Assembly: GCF_928381505.1 (NCBI RefSeq)
Contig: NZ_CAKMSJ010000001.1
Coordinates: forward strand, 310,001-374,000
Source of the DNA: Rothia endophytica
GTDB taxonomy: Bacteria; Actinomycetota; Actinomycetes; Actinomycetales; Micrococcaceae
Direction of reading: 5' to 3'
Length of the DNA: 64,000 nt
Shown here: positions 54,794 to 63,609 of the stretch, piece after piece
Numbering within the stretch: position 1 is the stretch's first letter
Layout: every line of letters starts with the position of its first letter
The notes under the pieces: generated by a model
Database searches by the model: none
What the model was told of the DNA's origin: nothing
The model's input: only the letters and a program-made list of their open reading frames with translations
Made by a program: the position numbers and the translations under genes

Positions 54794-55240
54794 TTAGTCC
54801 TCAGCTCGTACAAGAAGCGACGAGATGCAGGTGGCTACCGCTTCGCCCTCCAGGGTCGTAATTTCTTCGCGGGTGGTCAGCATGGCACCGGCGCCCATGA
54901 CACGTACAGAGTCAACGTGCAGCTCGGTCAGGAGCTCGTCCCCGGCCACAATCGGGCGGTGGTGGGTAAAACGCTGGTCGGCGTGCACCACGCGGGAGAA
55001 GTCAATGCCAGCCTCAGGGTCCTGGATGAGAGCTGCGTCCGCTTTCTGGGCCAGAATAATCGCAAAGGTGGGAGGGGCAATCAGGTCGCTGTAGCCCGCG
55101 TCCTGGGCCGCCTGCACCTCAAAATGCAGGGGGCTGGTAGCTTTCACAGCTGCCGCAAATTCACGAATTTTCTCTCGCCCTACCGTGTAGGTGCCAGCGG
55201 GCGGGTAAATACGCCCCACAATGTCTTGGTTAATAGCCAT
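54794..55240 (-). CDS. MaoC-type dehydratase N-domain protein, HadA-like
   Basis: A 148-residue hot-dog protein of the UPF0336/FAS1-type dehydratase group. It has GRIYPPAGTYTVGREKIREFAAAV at the start and DLIAPPTFAIIL in the middle, but lacks the catalytic Asp/His hydratase motif. It is therefore expected to be the structural or substrate-binding partner of the HadB-like protein encoded 1 nt downstream. Together they would form the dehydratase heterodimer. Confidence 0.88.
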   Translation of the reverse strand: MAINQDIVGRIYPPAGTYTVGREKIREFAAAVKATSPLHFEVQAAQDAGYSDLIAPPTFAIILAQKADAALIQDPEAGIDFSRVVHADQRFTHHRPIVAGDELLTELHVDSVRVMGAGAMLTTREEITTLEGEAVATCISSLLVRAED

Positions 55241-55321
55241 GACACCACTCTAGAGCTAGCCAAGGCCTTAGAGAAATTAGGGGCACCTTTGACCAAAATT
55301 TGCGACTAAACGGGCATACAG

Positions 55322-55354
55322 AAAACCCCTCCAACACAAGGTTGAAGGGGTTTT
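55322..55354 (-). terminator. Terminator of the Thr-Met-Thr tRNA operon
   Basis: AAAACCCCT / AGGGGTTTT stem with an inner CAAC/GTTG helix, ending in TTTTCTG on the minus strand, directly after the last tRNA. Confidence 0.85.
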
Positions 55355-55361
55355 AATTCTG

Positions 55362-55433
55362 AGCCCCGACCGGGAATCGATCCCGGGACCTCCATCTTAC
55401 CAAGATGGCGCTCTACCACTGAGCTATCGGGGC
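55362..55433 (-). tRNA. trnT: tRNA-Thr (anticodon GGT), copy 1
   Basis: 72-nt cloverleaf on the minus strand: acceptor GCCCCGA/TCGGGGC, anticodon loop TTGGTAA, T arm GGGATCGATTCCC. Discriminator T, no encoded CCA. It is identical to the copy at 55551-55622. Confidence 0.96.
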
Positions 55434-55434
55434 G

Positions 55435-55508
55435 TAGCGGTGGACGGGCTCGATCCGTCGACCTCACGATTATGAGTCGTGCGCTCTAACCAGCTGAGCT
55501 ACACCGCC
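55435..55508 (-). tRNA. trnM: tRNA-Met, elongator (anticodon CAT)
   Basis: 74-nt cloverleaf with anticodon loop CTCATAA and D-arm AGCTCAGCTGGTTAGAGC. The acceptor starts GGCGGTG, unlike the initiator type, and its first pair is G-U because the 3' strand reads CACCGCT. Discriminator A. It lies between two identical tRNA-Thr genes. Confidence 0.95.
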
Positions 55509-55550
55509 ATGCAATTGCCATGAACATATTTATTTATGAGCTCTTGCGAG

Positions 55551-55622
55551 AGCCCCGACCGGGAATCGATCCCGGGACCTCCATCTTACCAAGATGGCGC
55601 TCTACCACTGAGCTATCGGGGC
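55551..55622 (-). tRNA. trnT: tRNA-Thr (anticodon GGT), copy 2
   Basis: Same 72-nt sequence as 55362-55433, anticodon loop TTGGTAA. First gene of the three-tRNA operon. Confidence 0.96.
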
Positions 55623-55802
55623 AACAGATAATACTCTACGATACTTCTGCCGCGAGGCGCAAATTTTGCCAGTACCTTTTACAGGTGTTCTGACCCACAG
55701 CTTTCTATGTTGAGATAACACAGGAAGTGGCCACCTCTGCCCCTTGCTCCATGGAAGCGGGCTGCCCACCGGTTAGACCGGCAGCAGCCCACTCATTAGG
55801 CT

Positions 55803-57794
55803 TTAGTAGCTCTTGCGGCCGCCAAATTTCTTGCCGCCGAAGTCGCGCCCGCCACGGTCACGGTCGCCGTAGCCGCCGCGTCCACCACGGTTGCCATAGC
55901 CGCCGCGTCCACCACGGTCACCATAGCCACCACGACCACCACGGTCGCCGCCGCGATCACAATCGCCATAGCCGCCGCGCCCGCCGCCGAAACTGCGACC
56001 ACCGCGTCCGCCGCCGCCCTTGGGGCCGCGATCACGCTTGATGTTGATGAATTCACCGTTAATCTGGGTGTTTTCCAGACGGTCAAAGAAGTCGCCGGGC
56101 AGATCTTCGGGCAGACCAACGATGGAGAAGTGGTCACGGATGTCGATAGAACCAACCTGCTTGCCGTTCAGGCCACCTTCGTTGGTTAGTGCGCCGACGA
56201 TCATGCCGGGGTTTACGCGGGAAGAGCGACCAACGTTGAGCTTGTAGTCAACCATGCCTTCTTCCTGGCCACGACGCCCGCCGCGGGGCTTGTCGTCACG
56301 GTCGGAGTCACGGTCGAAGTCGCGGTCGCGGCTCTTGCGCTTGGGCTCGGGCAGGTCCTCGATGAGGAAGGTTCGACCTTCCTGGGCGATAAAGGCCAGA
56401 GCTGCTGCGATTTCTTCACCTTCAGTATCGTGTTCGAGGGCGTAAGCGTTGATGAGCTCACGGAAGAGGCTGAGGTCTTCGGTTTCGATGGTGTCAGTGA
56501 TCTGCTGAGCAAAGTTCTGCTTGCGGTTTTCGTTCACATCATCCGCTGAAGGCATGTGCATCTGCTCGACCGGCTGGCGGGTTGCCTTTTCGATCTGGCG
56601 CAGCATGTACTTTTCGCGGGGAGTCATGAACAGAATCGCTTCACCGGTACGGCCTGCGCGGCCGGTACGGCCAATGCGGTGCACGTAGGATTCGGTGTCG
56701 TGAGGGATGTCGTAGTTGACGACCAGGGAAATGCGTTCAACGTCAAGACCGCGGGCCGCGACGTCGGTTGCTACCAGGATGTCAATGCGGCCATCGCGCA
56801 GGGACTCAACCGTGCGCTCACGCTGGTTCTGGGGGATGTCGCCGTTGATGGCAGCAGCCTGGAAACCGCGGGCTTTGAGCTTGTCTGAGAGCTCTTCGGT
56901 TTCGCGCTTGGTGCGAACGAAGACGATGATACCGTCGTAATCTTCAACCTCAAGCACGCGGGTCATTGCCTCCAGCTTGTGGGAGTGCATGACCTGCATG
57001 TAGCGCTGGCGGATGCTGGAGCTAGTGGTGGTCTTTGACTTAACGCGAATTTCTTCGGGGTTATTGAGGTACTGCTCAGCGATTTTGCGGATGCTCTTGG
57101 GCATGGTCGCAGAGAAGAGAGCTACCTGCTTGGTAGCAGGGGTCTGCTCGAAGATTTCTTCAACGGCTTCCTGGAAGCCCATGCGTAGCATTTCGTCGGC
57201 TTCATCGAGCACCAGGTACTGCAGGTTAGAGAGGTCTAGTGAACCCTTTTTGAGGTGGTCAATGACGCGGCCGGGGGTACCTACGACAACCTGTGCACCG
57301 CGCTTGAGGCCGGACAGCTGGGGGCCGTAGGGGGAGCCACCGTAGACGGGTAGCACGGTGAAGTCGTCCATTTCGGTGGCGTAGGAGCCAAAGGCTTCTG
57401 CTACCTGCAGGGCGAGTTCGCGGGTGGGTGCAAGAACAAGCACCTGGGTGTCCTTGGTGTGACCGTTGACGTCGGCCAGTTCTGCCAGGCGTGAGAGGGC
57501 AGGTACAGCGAAGGCAGCGGTCTTACCGGTACCGGTCTGCGCCAGACCCACAACGTCGCGGCCGTCAAGCAGCAAGGGGATGGTCTGTTCCTGAATGGGT
57601 GAGGGCTTCTCGTAGCCGACCTTTTCAAGGGCCGCTAGGACGCGAGCGTCCAGGCCCAGGTCGGTGAAGCGTACGCCTGCTTCTTCAGCGGGTGCTTCGG
57701 TGGTTTCTGAAACATGAGTGGTGGTGTCTGCAACCGGTTCTTTGAATAGGTCGTTGGTTGCGGTTTCTGCGTTAACAGCAGTATTTTCAGTCAA
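55803..57794 (-). CDS. deaD: DEAD-box RNA helicase with glycine/arginine-rich tail
   Basis: ATP-dependent RNA helicase of 663 residues, probably for ribosome assembly and mRNA unfolding in the cold. The order is Q motif (FTDLGLDARVLAALEKVGYEKPSPIQEQTIP), AQTGTGKTAAFAVPAL, PTRELALQ, VLDEADEML, SATMP, ARGLDVERISLVVNYDIP, HRIGRTGRAGRTG, then a DbpA-type RNA-binding region (NVGRSSRVNPGMIVGALTNEG) and a tail of GGRGGYGDR-like repeats. I prefer TTG 57794, which has GAGGA 5 nt upstream; the in-frame ATG at 57806 has none. A 450-nt gene-free leader precedes it. Confidence 0.93.
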   Translation of the reverse strand: MTENTAVNAETATNDLFKEPVADTTTHVSETTEAPAEEAGVRFTDLGLDARVLAALEKVGYEKPSPIQEQTIPLLLDGRDVVGLAQTGTGKTAAFAVPALSRLAELADVNGHTKDTQVLVLAPTRELALQVAEAFGSYATEMDDFTVLPVYGGSPYGPQLSGLKRGAQVVVGTPGRVIDHLKKGSLDLSNLQYLVLDEADEMLRMGFQEAVEEIFEQTPATKQVALFSATMPKSIRKIAEQYLNNPEEIRVKSKTTTSSSIRQRYMQVMHSHKLEAMTRVLEVEDYDGIIVFVRTKRETEELSDKLKARGFQAAAINGDIPQNQRERTVESLRDGRIDILVATDVAARGLDVERISLVVNYDIPHDTESYVHRIGRTGRAGRTGEAILFMTPREKYMLRQIEKATRQPVEQMHMPSADDVNENRKQNFAQQITDTIETEDLSLFRELINAYALEHDTEGEEIAAALAFIAQEGRTFLIEDLPEPKRKSRDRDFDRDSDRDDKPRGGRRGQEEGMVDYKLNVGRSSRVNPGMIVGALTNEGGLNGKQVGSIDIRDHFSIVGLPEDLPGDFFDRLENTQINGEFINIKRDRGPKGGGGRGGRSFGGGRGGYGDCDRGGDRGGRGGYGDRGGRGGYGNRGGRGGYGDRDRGGRDFGGKKFGGRKSY
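55840..55995 (-). repeat. Tandem repeats encoding the RGG tail of the helicase
   Basis: Degenerate 24-27 nt units reading GGRGGYGDR/N on the minus strand (plus strand: GCCGCCGCGTCCACCACGGT and variants). This is coding repeat, prone to unit-number change between strains. Confidence 0.8.
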
Positions 57795-57806
57795 TGTTTT
57801 CCTCAT

Positions 57807-58259
57807 CGAGTGGGGGTTCAGCGCTGTTGTCGTTGGTTGCGCTGCACGGGTTGTTCCCCTGGTTGCTCGCGAGGGGCCTCAGGTGAGGTCTTCATCGTGG
57901 GCGCTTGTTCTTCGTCTGTTTCGGTGACCGTGTGGACGGCTGCAACCGGTCTAACTTCTAGGAGCCAGTGACAGGTGGGTTAGATCTCGTGGCAACGGAG
58001 CTAACGTGTCTCTGCACGAATGTGCAGGTGAAGGAGGCGCGCTTGGGCGAGCTGATAGTTATCAGTTTCTCTATCGGTGGCTCAACCGTCTCACCTGTGC
58101 CAAGGGGTGAAAGTTGAACGCGCGTAGCCCTGTCTGTGCCAGAAAATGGGCGTGGGCGCTAAGAGAATGGTCGGGGGTTCCCGATACTTACGGTCTCAAC
58201 TGTACAGGAGGTTTTGCTGTTTAAGGTGCTGTGGTGATGGAGGGTACAAAACACCTTAT
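57807..58259. other. Gene-free region upstream of the DEAD-box helicase
   Basis: About 450 nt with no convincing coding frame on either strand. It most likely holds the promoter and a long untranslated leader of the helicase gene, as is common for cold-induced helicases. I could not define a terminator for the DUF2079 gene that ends at 58260, nor a clear promoter. Confidence 0.5.
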
Positions 58260-59846
58260 CTATCTCTTCTGGTCACTGATTTTGCGCACGACATCGATAC
58301 TTCCGACGCTGTGGTGGGGCAGGTAGCTAGCCTGGTAGCGCTCTGAGGCGTAGGCGGCAGTGTCGGTGGGAGCTTGGCCGTTCCAGGCACTTCCCAGCCT
58401 GTCGATCACCACATAGTCGGGGGCAGGCTTACCCTCGTGCCCAATCCAGTAGACGGTGTTGGGCTCGACCAGGTAGGTGAGCACCGAGAGGTCCGTAGCA
58501 ACGGTGGTACCTGCCGGGATGGAGGCCAGTACCTTGTGCTTAGCGGCGTCCGATGCTGAGAGCTGGGAGGTGGCAAAGCTGGGGTCTGTTAGTTGCCAGA
58601 GGGGCTGCTGCGGGGTAAGAGCCACCGCTACGGCTACTGCTAGAGCGGGCAGAGCCCGGGGTGCTAGGCGGCGGTACGACCGCCGGACGCGAGCGCCCCT
58701 GCCCGTTCTACCACGTTGTGTTCGCTGGGGCCGAGCACAGACGTCCATCAGCGCTAGAAAAACGATAGGCATGAGCACCAGTGAGTAGTGCCAGGTCGAA
58801 AGCCAGTAGCCCTCCTGAGGGGAAAGAAAGCGCCACATAAGAGTAGGCACAGCAAGTAAGGCTAAAGGGCTAGCTACCCAGGCGAGGACGCCGACCAGTA
58901 GGAGGAGCCCCAGGGAGACTGATTTTTGCCAGGGGTAGAAGAACTGGGCTAGGGCACCCAGGGGGTTACCGATAGCGGCCCCCACATCCAGTTTGTCGGA
59001 GTAGTCGAAGACTCCCCCGGTGTTGAAGTAGGGCAGAATCAGCCCAACGGCGAGCAGAGACCAGGTAACGCCCCACAGTGCCAGCACGCTTGTTTCAGCA
59101 ACAGCGGGGGTACTGCCCCAGGATGAAAGAGCGGTGCGCAGACGCTGACGTAAAGTGGCAGGGTTGTTGCTCGCTGAGGGGAACGCTAGGTCAGTAGCTT
59201 GCCTCAGCCAGCCGGTACGAAGCAGGGCGACCAGCCCTATGGCGGTGACCGTAATACCGACGTCCTCTTTGACAAAGACAAGCGGGGCAGCCCAGTAGAC
59301 AGCCCTCCGCAGCGCTTTCGCAGGCTGATCAGTCACCCTGGAAAGTACCAGGTAGCCCAGGGACATGACCAGCAGAGGCAGGGCAAAAGCCACCTCGTGA
59401 AACTGCACAGAAACAGCCTGCTGCACCCCAAAACTGAGCGCGTACGCAGCACCCAGGCAGAGCGCTGAGACGGTAGGTAGCACCTGCTGAGCAAACCGCA
59501 CCAGCAAGTAGACCGATAGCGCCACTAGAGCATTTTGCACGTAGAGCAAGGTTGCCGGGCTGGGCCACACATAATAGAAGGGCGTCAAAAGAAGCGTGAT
59601 GGGGTGAAAGTGGTCCCCCAGCAGATTAAAGCCCTCACCCTTAATAGGAACGATGGGGGCTTGGCCGTTGGCATAGGCTTTAGCCAGCTGAGCAAATATC
59701 CCCAAATCCCAGGAAGGGATTACAAAATGGCGCCACTGAAACCAGGAATAGAGGCTGTAGAGCGCAAATACGACCAACGCAAGGGCAGCAGCGAGCGACC
59801 GCGCGCGGGCGCGGTGTGTCTCCGGGGGTAAAGCTAACGGTGCCAT
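58260..59846 (-). CDS. DUF2079 multi-pass membrane protein
   Basis: A 528-residue membrane protein with about ten hydrophobic segments. The DUF2079 features are visible: SWDLGIFAQLAKAYANGQAP, LGDHFHPITLLLTPFYYVWPSPATLL, SVQFHEVAFALPLL and FVKEDVGITV. The family is thought to resemble GT-C glycosyltransferases, with the acidic loop residues possibly catalytic, but no reaction is known. A soluble C-terminal region (about residues 420-528) follows. It is divergent from the AlkA-like gene, with repeat copy D between them. Confidence 0.82.
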   Translation of the reverse strand: MAPLALPPETHRARARSLAAALALVVFALYSLYSWFQWRHFVIPSWDLGIFAQLAKAYANGQAPIVPIKGEGFNLLGDHFHPITLLLTPFYYVWPSPATLLYVQNALVALSVYLLVRFAQQVLPTVSALCLGAAYALSFGVQQAVSVQFHEVAFALPLLVMSLGYLVLSRVTDQPAKALRRAVYWAAPLVFVKEDVGITVTAIGLVALLRTGWLRQATDLAFPSASNNPATLRQRLRTALSSWGSTPAVAETSVLALWGVTWSLLAVGLILPYFNTGGVFDYSDKLDVGAAIGNPLGALAQFFYPWQKSVSLGLLLLVGVLAWVASPLALLAVPTLMWRFLSPQEGYWLSTWHYSLVLMPIVFLALMDVCARPQRTQRGRTGRGARVRRSYRRLAPRALPALAVAVAVALTPQQPLWQLTDPSFATSQLSASDAAKHKVLASIPAGTTVATDLSVLTYLVEPNTVYWIGHEGKPAPDYVVIDRLGSAWNGQAPTDTAAYASERYQASYLPHHSVGSIDVVRKISDQKR

Positions 59847-59945
59847 GAGCCTCTTAGGTGCGGCTAAAATCTGTCCGTCCCAGTATAGAGGAGGCTCTCT
59901 TCAGGTTTATTGTTATGAAACTTCATCCTAAGGATTAGAGCCGCA

Positions 59946-60047
59946 GGTGGGTGCAGAAACGGCGCACTGGCGCGGGGCTGGCGTGAATCGCCTCGTGAGC
60001 GCTAGCGAACCGGGCGAGAGGGTCAGCGCGCCGTCTCTGCACCCACC
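59946..60047 (+). repeat. Dispersed variable-arm repeat, copy D
   Basis: Arms 59946-59969 and 60024-60047 pair at 22 of 24 positions (GGTGGGTGCAGA... with ...TCTGCACCCACC). The core between has CTGGCGTGAATCGCC, GAGCGCTAGCGAACCGGG and GAGAGGGTC, matching copies B and C. It lies between the 5' ends of two divergent genes, so it cannot be a terminator for either; it could be in a leader or be a DNA site. Confidence 0.8.
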
Positions 60048-60100
60048 CGCTTTCAATTGTTGCGAATCAACTTCTATGCAGTACTGGCAGTCGTGAGAAA

Positions 60101-61099
60101 ATGGTGACCATGTTGCGGGCGTCCTTTACCGTTGAGCCGAGCCACAGGTTGCACCTGGGGCAGACTTTTGCTCCCCTGCAGCGTGGCTCCTTTGACCCGC
60201 TCTTCAGATCGGTGAAGGATGTTCGCGGACAGGCTTACTGGGCTACAGCCCGTGAGGGCAGTACGGGGCTTCTAGTTCGTTTTTGCCGGGAATCTGGTGG
60301 GGGTTTGAAAGCCCCGGTGTCTGTCACGCTTTGGACCGATGATGCAGGGCCCAAGGCCTCCGTGAATCTGGAGTCTTTTGCCCGCAAGGTTCCCGCTTGG
60401 CTGGGTGAAGATGACCGGTGGTCTGCTTTCTACGGGTCGGACGCCTGGGGGCTCCTCCCCCAGCGCCTACAAACTACTCGTGCGCAAAATCCGGGTTTGC
60501 GGTTGCCGGCCATTGGTCTGCTCAGCCAGAACTTGATTCAGGCGATTACCGAGCAGAGGGTGACCGGTATCGAGGCAATGGGTGGCATGCGTGCCCTGGT
60601 GCGTCAGTATGGGCTGCCGGCGCCTGCCACCGGTGAGCCAGGCCAGCCCGCCGGTATGCTCATCTTCCCTGAGCCTTCGGTATTTACTGGCATCCCCTCC
60701 TGGACCTGGCATCGGGCCGGTTACGACCGTGCCCGGTCTGATGCCATTGTGCTGTACGCGCGAGCCGCAGATTCTTTTGAGCGCCTGGCATCGGCGGGTG
60801 ATGTGGCGCCCTTAGTGCGGGCTTTGGCTTCTCTGCCCGGTGTAGGGCCATGGACGATCGCTGAGACTCTACAGCGTTTCTGCGGGCACCCCGATGCGGT
60901 ATCGGTGGGTGACTACCACCTGGCACACCATGTGACCTATGCCTTTGACGGCAGGCGCGGGGATGATGCGCGCATGGTTGAGCTGTTAGCCCCCTACCGT
61001 GGACACCGGCAACGGGTGGTTAGCCTCATTAAGGCGGCGGGTATTTCTGAGCCACGCCGTGCGGCTCGTCTAGCTCCAGAGGATCACCGCTCCTTCTAA
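60101..61099 (+). CDS. AlkA-like DNA glycosylase (HhH-GPD)
   Basis: Base-excision repair enzyme removing alkylated purines such as 3-methyladenine. The 332 residues have an N-terminal beta domain and, near residue 245, the helix-hairpin-helix LASLPGVGPWTIAETLQRF followed by the catalytic aspartate in VSVGDYHLAHHV. No C-terminal iron-sulfur cysteines are seen, so it is AlkA-like rather than EndoIII- or MutY-like. A start at 60110 is also possible. It is convergent with trxA. Confidence 0.85.
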   Translation: MVTMLRASFTVEPSHRLHLGQTFAPLQRGSFDPLFRSVKDVRGQAYWATAREGSTGLLVRFCRESGGGLKAPVSVTLWTDDAGPKASVNLESFARKVPAWLGEDDRWSAFYGSDAWGLLPQRLQTTRAQNPGLRLPAIGLLSQNLIQAITEQRVTGIEAMGGMRALVRQYGLPAPATGEPGQPAGMLIFPEPSVFTGIPSWTWHRAGYDRARSDAIVLYARAADSFERLASAGDVAPLVRALASLPGVGPWTIAETLQRFCGHPDAVSVGDYHLAHHVTYAFDGRRGDDARMVELLAPYRGHRQRVVSLIKAAGISEPRRAARLAPEDHRSF

Positions 61100-61111
61100 C
61101 TTTTCCCATAG

Positions 61112-61143
61112 AAAAACCGCCACCGGGTAGCACCCGGTGGCGG
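61112..61143 (-). terminator. Strong terminator after trxA
   Basis: Perfect 12-bp stem CCGCCACCGGGT with a 3-nt loop (61117-61143), followed by TTTTTC on the minus strand, 20 nt past the trxA stop. It may also stop read-through from the AlkA-like gene. Confidence 0.9.
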
Positions 61144-61163
61144 CCAGAAAACTTGTTGAAAGC

Positions 61164-61547
61164 TTATTCGGCGGTTTCTGCCTGAGCCTTTTCGGCTTCA
61201 GCGACCTGCTGGTGAACTTCAGCCATATCGAGGCCCTGAACGGCTTCGATAACCTGCTCGAACTGCTGAGCGTTCAGCGCGCCAGGCTGAGAGAAAACCA
61301 ATACACCTTCCCGGAAGCCCATGATGGTGGGGATCGAGGTGATGCCCGCAGCGGCTGCGAGCTGCTGCTGATCCTCAGTGTCTACCTTGCCGAAGGTGAT
61401 GTTCTCGTGCTTCTGCGAAGCCTCTTCGTAGATAGGAGCGAACTGCTTGCAGGGGCCGCACCAGTCAGCCCAGAAGTCGAGAAAGAGAATGTCTGATGAT
61501 TCGACGTTCTGGGTAAGGTTTTCTTGCGTGATTTCAATGGTTGCCAT
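61164..61547 (-). CDS. trxA: Thioredoxin
   Basis: Small disulfide reductase. The active site is FWADWCGPCKQFAP near residue 30, with the cis-proline loop TSIPTIMGF. The core is normal thioredoxin, but about 20 extra residues follow (AEVHQQVAEAEKAQAETAE), a short acidic helix. I chose ATG 61547 (MATIEITQEN); a GTG three codons upstream is possible, and neither has a clear ribosome-binding site. It lies between the AlkA-like gene and katA. Confidence 0.94.
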   Translation of the reverse strand: MATIEITQENLTQNVESSDILFLDFWADWCGPCKQFAPIYEEASQKHENITFGKVDTEDQQQLAAAAGITSIPTIMGFREGVLVFSQPGALNAQQFEQVIEAVQGLDMAEVHQQVAEAEKAQAETAE

Positions 61548-61620
61548 GAAAAACACGCTACAGGTTTAGCGGTGCTTTTCCAAGCGGTTTCACTTTGAAA
61601 GAACTCTCAGTGATCAGCAA

Positions 61621-61653
61621 GAAGCCCACCTTCTCAGTGAGAAGGTGGGCTTC
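61621..61653 (-). terminator. Strong terminator after katA
   Basis: Perfect 15-bp stem GAAGCCCACCTTCTC with a 3-nt loop, 20 nt past the katA stop; TTGCTG follows on the minus strand. The U-tract is short but the stem is very stable. Confidence 0.85.
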
Positions 61654-61673
61654 AGAGCTAGCAAGGGTGAAGC

Positions 61674-63164
61674 TTATGCTTCGCCTGCACCGACGGGGTC
61701 ATCCCCACCCTGACCATCGCGGCCACGGGCTTCGAGCTTGGCGCCGAAGTCAGCGTCCACGTTCTTCCAGTACTGGATGAAGCGGGGGTAGACGATGTCG
61801 TCCAGGCCGGGTGCCTGACCTGCCAGGGTGTCCAGCATACGCTCGCGCTGCTCTTCGGTGTACACCTCACGCAGCAGGGTGCCTGCCTGGCCGAAGTCAT
61901 CGTCCTCAGCGTGCAGGGTGTAAGCTGCGCGCACCATGGTGCCATCTGCTTCCCAACCGTTATCTACAACAGCGTTGTCATCGCTCTGGTGACCACGGCC
62001 GTAGGAGTTGGGGGCATAAACGGGAGCATCGCCGCTGTGGAAGTACTGCATGTGGCCTTCCTTGTCGTACGAGTTCACCGCGTTGATGGGAGCGTTCACC
62101 GGCAGCTGGTTGTAGTTGGTGCCAATGCGGTGACGCTGAGCATCGGGGTAAGAGAAGACACGGCCGATGAGCATCTTGTCGGGGCTGATGCCGGTACCGG
62201 GAACGGTGTTGGAAGGTGAGAACGCAGCCTGTTCAATCTGGGCAAAGTGGTTGACGGGGTTCTCGTTCAGAGTGAAACGGCCAACCTTGATGCGGGGGTA
62301 GTCCTTCTTTGACCAGGTCTTGGTCAGGTCGAAGGGGTTGAAGCGGTACTTCTTGGCGTCCTCGTAAGGCATGACCTGAACGTACATGGTCCAGCTGGGG
62401 AAGTCGCCCTTCTTGATGGAGTCAAAGAGGTCGCGACGGTGGTAATCGGCATCCTTACCAGCGAGTGCTTCAGCTTCTTCGTTGGTGAAGTTCTCTACAC
62501 CCTGGTCGGTGAGGAAGTGGTACTTAACCCAGAACTTCTCGCCGCTCTCATTGACCCACATGTAGGTGTGGGATGAGTAGCCGTTCATGTGGCGCCAGCT
62601 AGTGGGCAGACCGCGGTCGCCCATCAGGTAAGTGACCTGGTGAGCGGACTCGGGTGAGTGAGTCCAGAAGTCCCACTGCATGTTGCCATCGCGCAGGCCT
62701 GAATCGGGCATACGCTTCTGGGAGTGAATGAAGTCGGGGAACTTCATGGGATCACGCAGGAAGAAGATGGGGGTGTTGTTACCAACGATGTCGAAGTTAC
62801 CCTCTTCGGTGTAGAACTTCAGAGCGAAACCGCGCACATCGCGCCAGGTATCGGGTGAACCGAGCTCACCTGCAACGGTGGAGAAGCGAGCCAGCATGCG
62901 GGTCTTCTTGCCGGGCTGCAAGAAGTCTGCCTTGGTGTACTGGGAAACGTCTTCGGTGACTTCCAGTTCGCCAAAGGCGCCGGAGCCCTTAGCGTGGGGG
63001 CTGCGCTCGGGCACGCGCTCGCGGTCGAAGCGTGCCAGCTTCTGTACCAGAGCTACGTCGTGCAGCAGCAGGGGGCCGTCATTGCCCACAGATAGTGAGT
63101 GAGCATCTGACTGACGACGCTCACCGGTTTCGGTAGTTGAGGGGATGGTGGGATCGAACTTCAA
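61674..63164 (-). CDS. katA: Heme catalase, small-subunit clade
   Basis: Breaks down hydrogen peroxide. The 496-residue protein has the distal histidine in [20 protein letters not shown] near residue 55, the asparagine in [21 protein letters not shown], and the proximal heme tyrosine in [21 protein letters not shown] near residue 340. I chose TTG 63164, which has AAGGAG 7 nt upstream and starts [13 protein letters not shown]; this places the gene 19 nt after the furA-like gene. It is regulated most likely by that Fur protein. Confidence 0.94.
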   Translation of the reverse strand: MKFDPTIPSTTETGERRQSDAHSLSVGNDGPLLLHDVALVQKLARFDRERVPERSPHAKGSGAFGELEVTEDVSQYTKADFLQPGKKTRMLARFSTVAGELGSPDTWRDVRGFALKFYTEEGNFDIVGNNTPIFFLRDPMKFPDFIHSQKRMPDSGLRDGNMQWDFWTHSPESAHQVTYLMGDRGLPTSWRHMNGYSSHTYMWVNESGEKFWVKYHFLTDQGVENFTNEEAEALAGKDADYHRRDLFDSIKKGDFPSWTMYVQVMPYEDAKKYRFNPFDLTKTWSKKDYPRIKVGRFTLNENPVNHFAQIEQAAFSPSNTVPGTGISPDKMLIGRVFSYPDAQRHRIGTNYNQLPVNAPINAVNSYDKEGHMQYFHSGDAPVYAPNSYGRGHQSDDNAVVDNGWEADGTMVRAAYTLHAEDDDFGQAGTLLREVYTEEQRERMLDTLAGQAPGLDDIVYPRFIQYWKNVDADFGAKLEARGRDGQGGDDPVGAGEA

Positions 63165-63183
63165 GGTCGTTCTCCTTCTTGTG

Positions 63184-63603
63184 TTAAGGGGTTTGACAAT
63201 CGGCACACACGCCCCGAAAGAGCACTTCAGCGATTTTCACATCGAAGCCTGTGCCTTTTGGCGGGTGCATACAGGGTGTCGCCTGCTCGGGGCAGGGAAT
63301 GTCCTCCAGTCGCCCGCACACGGTGCAGACGATGTGGTGGTGGTTATCCCCTGAATCCAGTTCGAACCGCGATGTCCTTCCGTCCACTGCGGCTCGTCGC
63401 AGAATCCCAGCGCTTGTGAGGGCGTTGAGAATGTCGTAAATAGCCTGCGTCGAGACTGAGCCCAGCCGCTTGCGCACCTCTGCTGCGATGGCATCAGCCT
63501 GCAGGTGGGGTTGCTCAGCGACCACGCCAATCGTCGTTACGCGAGGGGCAGTTATGCGCAAGCCGGCACCCTTGAGGGCCTCCGTAATTTGCTTGCTTTC
63601 CAT
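63184..63603 (-). CDS. furA: Fur-family repressor (FurA/CatR-like)
   Basis: Metal- and peroxide-sensing repressor of 139 residues, upstream of katA. The DNA-binding wing has [31 protein letters not shown] and [12 protein letters not shown]. The metal region has [10 protein letters not shown] and two cysteine pairs (CTVC and CADC) for structural zinc. Fur-katA or Fur-katG pairs in actinobacteria are autoregulated and released under oxidative stress. The ATG lies 6 nt after a TAGAAT -10 box, so the mRNA is probably leaderless. Confidence 0.92.
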   Translation of the reverse strand: MESKQITEALKGAGLRITAPRVTTIGVVAEQPHLQADAIAAEVRKRLGSVSTQAIYDILNALTSAGILRRAAVDGRTSRFELDSGDNHHHIVCTVCGRLEDIPCPEQATPCMHPPKGTGFDVKIAEVLFRGVCADCQTP

Positions 63604-63609
63604 ACCCCC

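Noticed and set aside
55840-55995. CRISPR-like array
   Set aside because: The units are contiguous coding repeats of the helicase RGG tail, without spacers; no cas genes are present.
1256-60047. The four dispersed elements as plain rho-independent terminators
   Set aside because: None has a T-run after the stem, and copy D lies between the starts of divergent genes.
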